A DNA stretch of 64,000 bases from Pilimelia anulata (GTDB lineage: Bacteria > Actinomycetota > Actinomycetes > Mycobacteriales > Micromonosporaceae): positions 62,001-126,000 of the forward strand of contig NZ_BMQB01000008.1 of assembly GCF_014647895.1 (NCBI RefSeq), in the 5' to 3' direction. The translations under genes were made by a program, and so were the position numbers. The notes beneath the pieces are model-generated. The model ran no database searches. It saw only the letters and a list, made by a program, of their open reading frames with translations, and was not told the DNA's origin. This document shows positions 60,625-64,000 of this stretch, piece after piece (the first letter of the stretch is position 1; each line of letters starts with the position of its first letter).

Positions 60625-60945
60625 ATGACCGCGCTGCCGCTGACCGCCCGCCCGTACGCCGTCGCCGTGGCCGTGGCCGCCGCGATCCCGGCGTACGCGT
60701 GGACGCTGGGATCGGCCGCCGCGACCGGCTGGGAGCACCTGCCGCTGGTGGCGCTCACCGCGCCGGGCGCGCTGCTGCCGCTGCCGGCGGCGCTGGACGG
60801 CGGGGCGGCCGGGGTGTGGGTGCGGGCGGCGGTCGGGGCGGCCGCCGTGCTGGGGGTGCTGTTCGGTGCGGCCGGCCTGCGCCGCGCCCGCCGCGCGGGC
60901 CGGGCCGCCGACGCGGGCGTTGACCGGCTCCGGGCGGCGGCGTAG
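60625..60945 (+). CDS. small membrane protein, unknown
   Basis: I do not recognise this 106-residue protein. It has two or three hydrophobic helices (about 9-28, 38-55, 66-85) and a basic tail (RRARRAGRAAD). GGAGG precedes the ATG at good spacing. It lies alone between the exporter and the GbsR-ABC operon. Confidence 0.55.
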   Translation: MTALPLTARPYAVAVAVAAAIPAYAWTLGSAAATGWEHLPLVALTAPGALLPLPAALDGGAAGVWVRAAVGAAAVLGVLFGAAGLRRARRAGRAADAGVDRLRAAA

Positions 60946-60949
60946 CGTT

Positions 60950-60969
60950 CGTTCAGTAGGTTCTGAACG
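60950..60969. promoter_or_regulatory. inverted repeat with the -10 box in its centre
   Basis: CGTTCAG (60950-60956) and CTGAACG (60963-60969) flank TAGGTT, a TAnnnT -10 hexamer, about 25 bp before the GbsR-like start. A repressor bound there would block its own promoter, so autoregulation is likely. Confidence 0.65.
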
Positions 60970-60991
60970 TTGATGATGGTCGGGAGTGCCG

Positions 60992-61510
60992 GTGGGGCCC
61001 AGCGCGGGTGAGGCGGAGTTCGTCGAGCGGATCGGGCTCATGTTCGAGCAGCTCAGCGGGCAGCGGACGGCCGGGCGGATCCACGGCTGGCTGATGATCG
61101 CCGATCCCGCGCACCAGTCGATCACCGAGATCGCCGCCGCCCTCGGGGTGAGCAAGGCGTCGGTGAGCACGCTGGTCCGGCAGCTCGAGGCCGGCTCGCT
61201 GGTCGAGCGCGTGCCGGTGCCCGGTACCCGGCAGCACCACTACCGCATCGCGGAGGGGGGCTGGGCGCGGATCTGGCGGTACCGGATCGCCCGGCTGCAC
61301 GCCGTCCGGGAGACCACCGCGCTGGGGCTGCGCGCCCTCGGCCCGGACAAGCCGGGCCAGCGGGAGCGGGTGCACGAGCTGGGCGACCTGATCGCGTTCC
61401 TGGAGGACGAGTACGGCGAGGCGTTCATCCGCCGCTGGGAGGCGTACCGGGAGCGGCAGCGCGCCGCCCGGGCGGCGGGGAACCGGGCGGAGGGAGCGGC
61501 GGATGACTGA
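60992..61510 (+). CDS. GbsR/MarR-type regulator
   Basis: This 172-residue regulator has a winged helix-turn-helix (about 25-100, ITEIAAALGVSKASVSTLVRQLEAGSLVERV) and a C-terminal helical part. GTG at 60992 has GGGAG five bases upstream; GTG at 60986 is possible. The gene overlaps the ABC ATPase start by 8 bp, so it probably senses a compound exported by the transporter and represses its own operon. Confidence 0.85.
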   Translation: MGPSAGEAEFVERIGLMFEQLSGQRTAGRIHGWLMIADPAHQSITEIAAALGVSKASVSTLVRQLEAGSLVERVPVPGTRQHHYRIAEGGWARIWRYRIARLHAVRETTALGLRALGPDKPGQRERVHELGDLIAFLEDEYGEAFIRRWEAYRERQRAARAAGNRAEGAADD

Positions 61511-62417
61511 CGGTACGGCGATCGAGGTGGCCGGGCTGACCAAGGCGTACGGGGCGGTCCGCGCCCTGGACGGCCTGGACCTGCGCGTGGCCGCCGGGGA
61601 GGTGCACGGCTTCCTCGGCCCCAACGGGGCCGGCAAGACCACGACGATCCGGGTGCTGCTCGGGCTGCTGCGCGCCGACGGCGGCACCGCCCGGCTGCTC
61701 GGCGGCGACCCGTGGCGGGACGCGACCGCGCTGCACCGGCGGCTCGCCTACGTGCCCGGCGACGTGACCCTGTGGCCGAACCTGACCGGCGGCGAGGTGA
61801 TCGACCTGCTCGGCGCGCTGCGCGGCGGGCTCGACCCGCGGCGGCGGGCCGCGCTGGTCGAGCGGTTCGACCTGGACCCGGGCAAGCGCGGGCGGGCGTA
61901 CTCGAAGGGGAACCGGCAGAAGGTCGCGCTGGTGGCCGCCCTGGCCGCGGACGTCGACCTGCTCCTGCTGGACGAGCCGACGTCCGGGCTGGACCCGCTG
62001 ATGGAGGAGGTGTTCCGCGAGGTCGTCGCCGAGGAGGCGCGCGAGCGCGGGCGGACGGTGCTGCTGTCCAGCCACATCCTCTCCGAGGTGGAGGCGCTCT
62101 GCGACCGGGTCAGCATCGTCCGCGCCGGCCGCACCGTCGAGACCGGGACGCTGGCCGAGCTGCGCCACCTCACCCGGACCACGGTGACCGCCGAGCTGGC
62201 CGCGCCGGTGGCCGGGCTGGCCGACCTGCCCGGCGTGCACGACCTGCACGTACGCGGCGACCGGATCGCCTGCGAGGTGGACGCCGCCGCGCTCGGCCCG
62301 GTCCTCGGCCGGCTGGCCGCCGCCGGCCCGCGGGCGCTGACCGCGCAGCCGCCGACGCTGGAGCAGCTCTTCCTGCGCCACTACCGCGACGAGCTGCCCG
62401 CCGGCGGTGCGCGGTGA
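61503..62417 (+). CDS. ABC transporter ATP-binding protein
   Basis: This 304-residue ATPase has Walker A GPNGAGKTTT, signature YSKGNRQKVALVAAL (a common variant in this exporter group), Walker B LLLLDEPTSGLD and the switch His in LLSSHILSEVE. The extra C-terminal ~80 residues are typical of drug and antibiotic exporters. It is coupled to the regulator upstream and to the permease downstream (GTGA overlap). Confidence 0.92.
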   Translation: MTDGTAIEVAGLTKAYGAVRALDGLDLRVAAGEVHGFLGPNGAGKTTTIRVLLGLLRADGGTARLLGGDPWRDATALHRRLAYVPGDVTLWPNLTGGEVIDLLGALRGGLDPRRRAALVERFDLDPGKRGRAYSKGNRQKVALVAALAADVDLLLLDEPTSGLDPLMEEVFREVVAEEARERGRTVLLSSHILSEVEALCDRVSIVRAGRTVETGTLAELRHLTRTTVTAELAAPVAGLADLPGVHDLHVRGDRIACEVDAAALGPVLGRLAAAGPRALTAQPPTLEQLFLRHYRDELPAGGAR

Positions 62418-63988
62418 CCGCCGGTACCGGCCGGCTGATCCGGCTGGCGCTGCGCCGGGACCGGTGGGTGCTGCCGCTGTGGGTGCTGCCGATGGCGCTG
62501 CTGCCGGCGGCGTACGCGGCGAGCTTCCGTGGCCTGTACCCGGGCGGGGTCGGGCTGCGCGAGTACCACGACTCCGTCGCCGCCAACCCGGCGATGCTGT
62601 CCACCGTCGGCCCGATCCTCGGCTCCTCGCTGGGCGCCGTGGTCGCCTGGCGGTGCGGGTTCCTGCTCGCGCTGGTCGGGCTGGCCGGGCTGCTCACGGT
62701 CGTCCGGCACACCAGGGCCGAGGAGGACGCCGGGCGCCGCGAGCTGCTCGGCGCCGGCGCGGTCGGCCGGCTGGCGCCGCTGGCCGCGGCCCTGGCCGTC
62801 GCCGCCGGGGCGCTGCTCGCGCTCGGCGCGGTCGCCGCGCTGGCGCTGGGCGCCGGCGGGCTGCCGTGGCCGGGCGCGGTCGCGCTGGGCGGCTCGTTCG
62901 CGCTGGCCGGGCTGGTGTTCGCCGCCGTCGGCGCGGTGGCCGCGCAGCTCGCCCGGTCGGCCGGGGCGGCCCGCGGGGTGGCGCTGGGGGTGCTCGGCGC
63001 GGCGTACGCGCTGCGGGCGGCCGGCGACGCGGCCGGGCCGGGCGGCGGGGCCGCGTGGCTGTCGGCGCTGTCGCCGCTGGGCTGGGCGCAGCGGGTCCGC
63101 CCGTTCGCCGGCGAGCGCTGGTGGCTGCTCGGGGCGCTGGCTGCCGTGGCGGTCCTGCTGGCGGCCGGGGCGGCGGCGGTACAGGCACGGCGGGACCTCG
63201 GCGCCGGGGCGCTGCCGCAGCGGCGCGGGCCGGCGGCGGCCGGGTGGGCGCTGCGCGGGCCGGTCGGGCTGGCCTGGCGGCTGCACCGCGCGTCGCTGCT
63301 CGGCTGGCTGGCCGGGCTGACCCTGGTCGGCCTGGTCGTCGGCGGCGCCTCGGCGGGCATCGACGAGATGGTGGCGTCGAGTCGCGAGCTGGGCGACCTG
63401 CTCCCCCGGCTCGGCGGCGCCGCGGCGATGCGGGACACGTACCTGGCCGCGACCGCCGGGATCATGGCGCTGGCCGCCGCCGGGTACGCCGTCTCGGCGA
63501 CGCTGCGGCTGCGCGCCGAGGAGTCGGCCGGCCGGGCCGAGCCGATCCTGGCCACCGGACTCGGGCGGCTGCGCTGGGCCGGTAGCCACCTGCTGTTCGC
63601 GCTGGGCGGGCCGGTGCTGGCCCTGCTGGGGTACGGCGTCGGGTCGGGGCTGACCGCGCACGACCCCGGCGGCGCGCTCGCGGCGGCCGCGGCGCAGGTG
63701 CCGGCGGTGTGGGTGCTGGCCGGGGTGGCGCTCGCCGCCTGCGGCCTGCTCCCCCGGCTCGCCGCCGGGGTGGCGTGGGGCGCGCTGGGGCTGTGCGTGC
63801 TGCTCAGCCTGGTCGGCGCGCTCGCCGGGCTGGACCAGTGGGTGCTGGACCTGTCGCCGTTCGCGCACGCGCCGCGGCTGCCCGGCGGGACGGCGCACGC
63901 CGCGCCGCTGCTGTGGCTGGCCGGGACGGCGGCGGCGCTGCTGGCCGCGGGCCTGGCCGGGCTGCGCCGCCGCGACCTGGCCGGCTGA
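62414..63988 (+). CDS. ABC-2-type exporter permease
   Basis: This 524-residue membrane protein has about 12 helices in two halves, resembling the permeases of polyketide and tetronasin exporters (TnrB3 type). The halves share RHTRAEEDAGRRELLGAG and LRLRAEESAGRAEPILATG, conserved cytoplasmic segments. It forms the exporter with the preceding ATPase. It ends 12 bp before the window edge; a further operon gene could follow outside. Confidence 0.85.
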   Translation: MTAGTGRLIRLALRRDRWVLPLWVLPMALLPAAYAASFRGLYPGGVGLREYHDSVAANPAMLSTVGPILGSSLGAVVAWRCGFLLALVGLAGLLTVVRHTRAEEDAGRRELLGAGAVGRLAPLAAALAVAAGALLALGAVAALALGAGGLPWPGAVALGGSFALAGLVFAAVGAVAAQLARSAGAARGVALGVLGAAYALRAAGDAAGPGGGAAWLSALSPLGWAQRVRPFAGERWWLLGALAAVAVLLAAGAAAVQARRDLGAGALPQRRGPAAAGWALRGPVGLAWRLHRASLLGWLAGLTLVGLVVGGASAGIDEMVASSRELGDLLPRLGGAAAMRDTYLAATAGIMALAAAGYAVSATLRLRAEESAGRAEPILATGLGRLRWAGSHLLFALGGPVLALLGYGVGSGLTAHDPGGALAAAAAQVPAVWVLAGVALAACGLLPRLAAGVAWGALGLCVLLSLVGALAGLDQWVLDLSPFAHAPRLPGGTAHAAPLLWLAGTAAALLAAGLAGLRRRDLAG

Positions 63989-64000
63989 CCGGCGGCGGGG

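Noticed and set aside
1..64000. tRNA, rRNA, insertion sequence or prophage genes
   Set aside because: Reading the intergenic regions showed no T-loop-like or rRNA-like segments and no transposase, integrase or phage proteins; no scan program was run.

Overview
The window looks like the chromosome of a high-GC actinomycete. Roughly three quarters of the bases are G or C, GTG and TTG starts are common, and many genes are joined by ATGA or GTGA overlaps. It carries an ergothioneine operon, an F420-dependent glucose-6-phosphate dehydrogenase, XRE/DUF5753-DUF6879 regulatory genes and an IdeR/DmdR-type iron box. A Micromonosporales-like host is my inference from this gene set; it was not tested. 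I saw no rRNA, tRNA, CRISPR array, insertion sequence, integrase or phage gene.

Layout. 1-4737: the 5' end of a gamma-glutamyltransferase gene (minus), then two paralogous membrane c-di-GMP proteins, PAS-GGDEF and GGDEF-EAL. 4696-10583 (minus): a hybrid histidine kinase, fgd, asd and a GAF/PAS histidine kinase. 10899-15277: a secreted glucosaminidase, a RibD-like deaminase, a 17/24-bp repeat array, an unknown protein, a pirin and an M23 lipoprotein. 15391-19745 (minus): egtA-egtB-egtC-egtD. 19979-23971 (minus): an RCK potassium channel, a small membrane protein and a HelD helicase. 24500-28351 (plus): an electron-transfer set made of a diheme-type cytochrome b, a NuoF-ferredoxin fusion and a Rieske lipoprotein, closed by a strong terminator. 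28486-33745: a small membrane protein, a three-gene XRE/DUF6879 operon, an aldo-keto reductase and a glycine-rich, degenerate flavohaemoglobin-like protein. 33746-34562: a gene-poor island with a protein remnant, a tandem repeat, and an iron-box promoter that appears to drive a short structured RNA ending in a terminator. 34563-36565: a 3-hydroxyisobutyryl-CoA hydrolase and cobF.

36648-47224 is a nearly complete kynurenine degradation block. Kynurenine formamidase is divergent, and ten plus-strand genes run from kynureninase to the aminocarboxymuconate-semialdehyde decarboxylase. Together they take N-formylkynurenine through 3-hydroxyanthranilate and 2-aminomuconate to pyruvate and acetyl-CoA. 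Only tryptophan 2,3-dioxygenase is not in view.

47244-52169: a fatty-acid desaturase, a NarL-type two-component pair, a small membrane protein, an EamA transporter and a copper chaperone. 52308-55335: a translationally coupled P450, KAS III-like enzyme and GT2 glycosyltransferase that looks like a small biosynthetic unit. 55597-63988: a PspC protein, a DinB protein, a TetR/MFS divergent pair around a perfect palindrome, a second MFS exporter, a small membrane protein, and a GbsR/MarR-ABC exporter operon with a self-regulation-type operator.

Two themes recur. Many genes carry a TAnnnT hexamer 5-7 bases before the start codon, which predicts leaderless mRNAs. Several intergenic regions hold clean inverted repeats that are good operator or terminator candidates. 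The strongest candidate for something undescribed is the iron-box-controlled structured small RNA at about 34319-34502 (minus strand).
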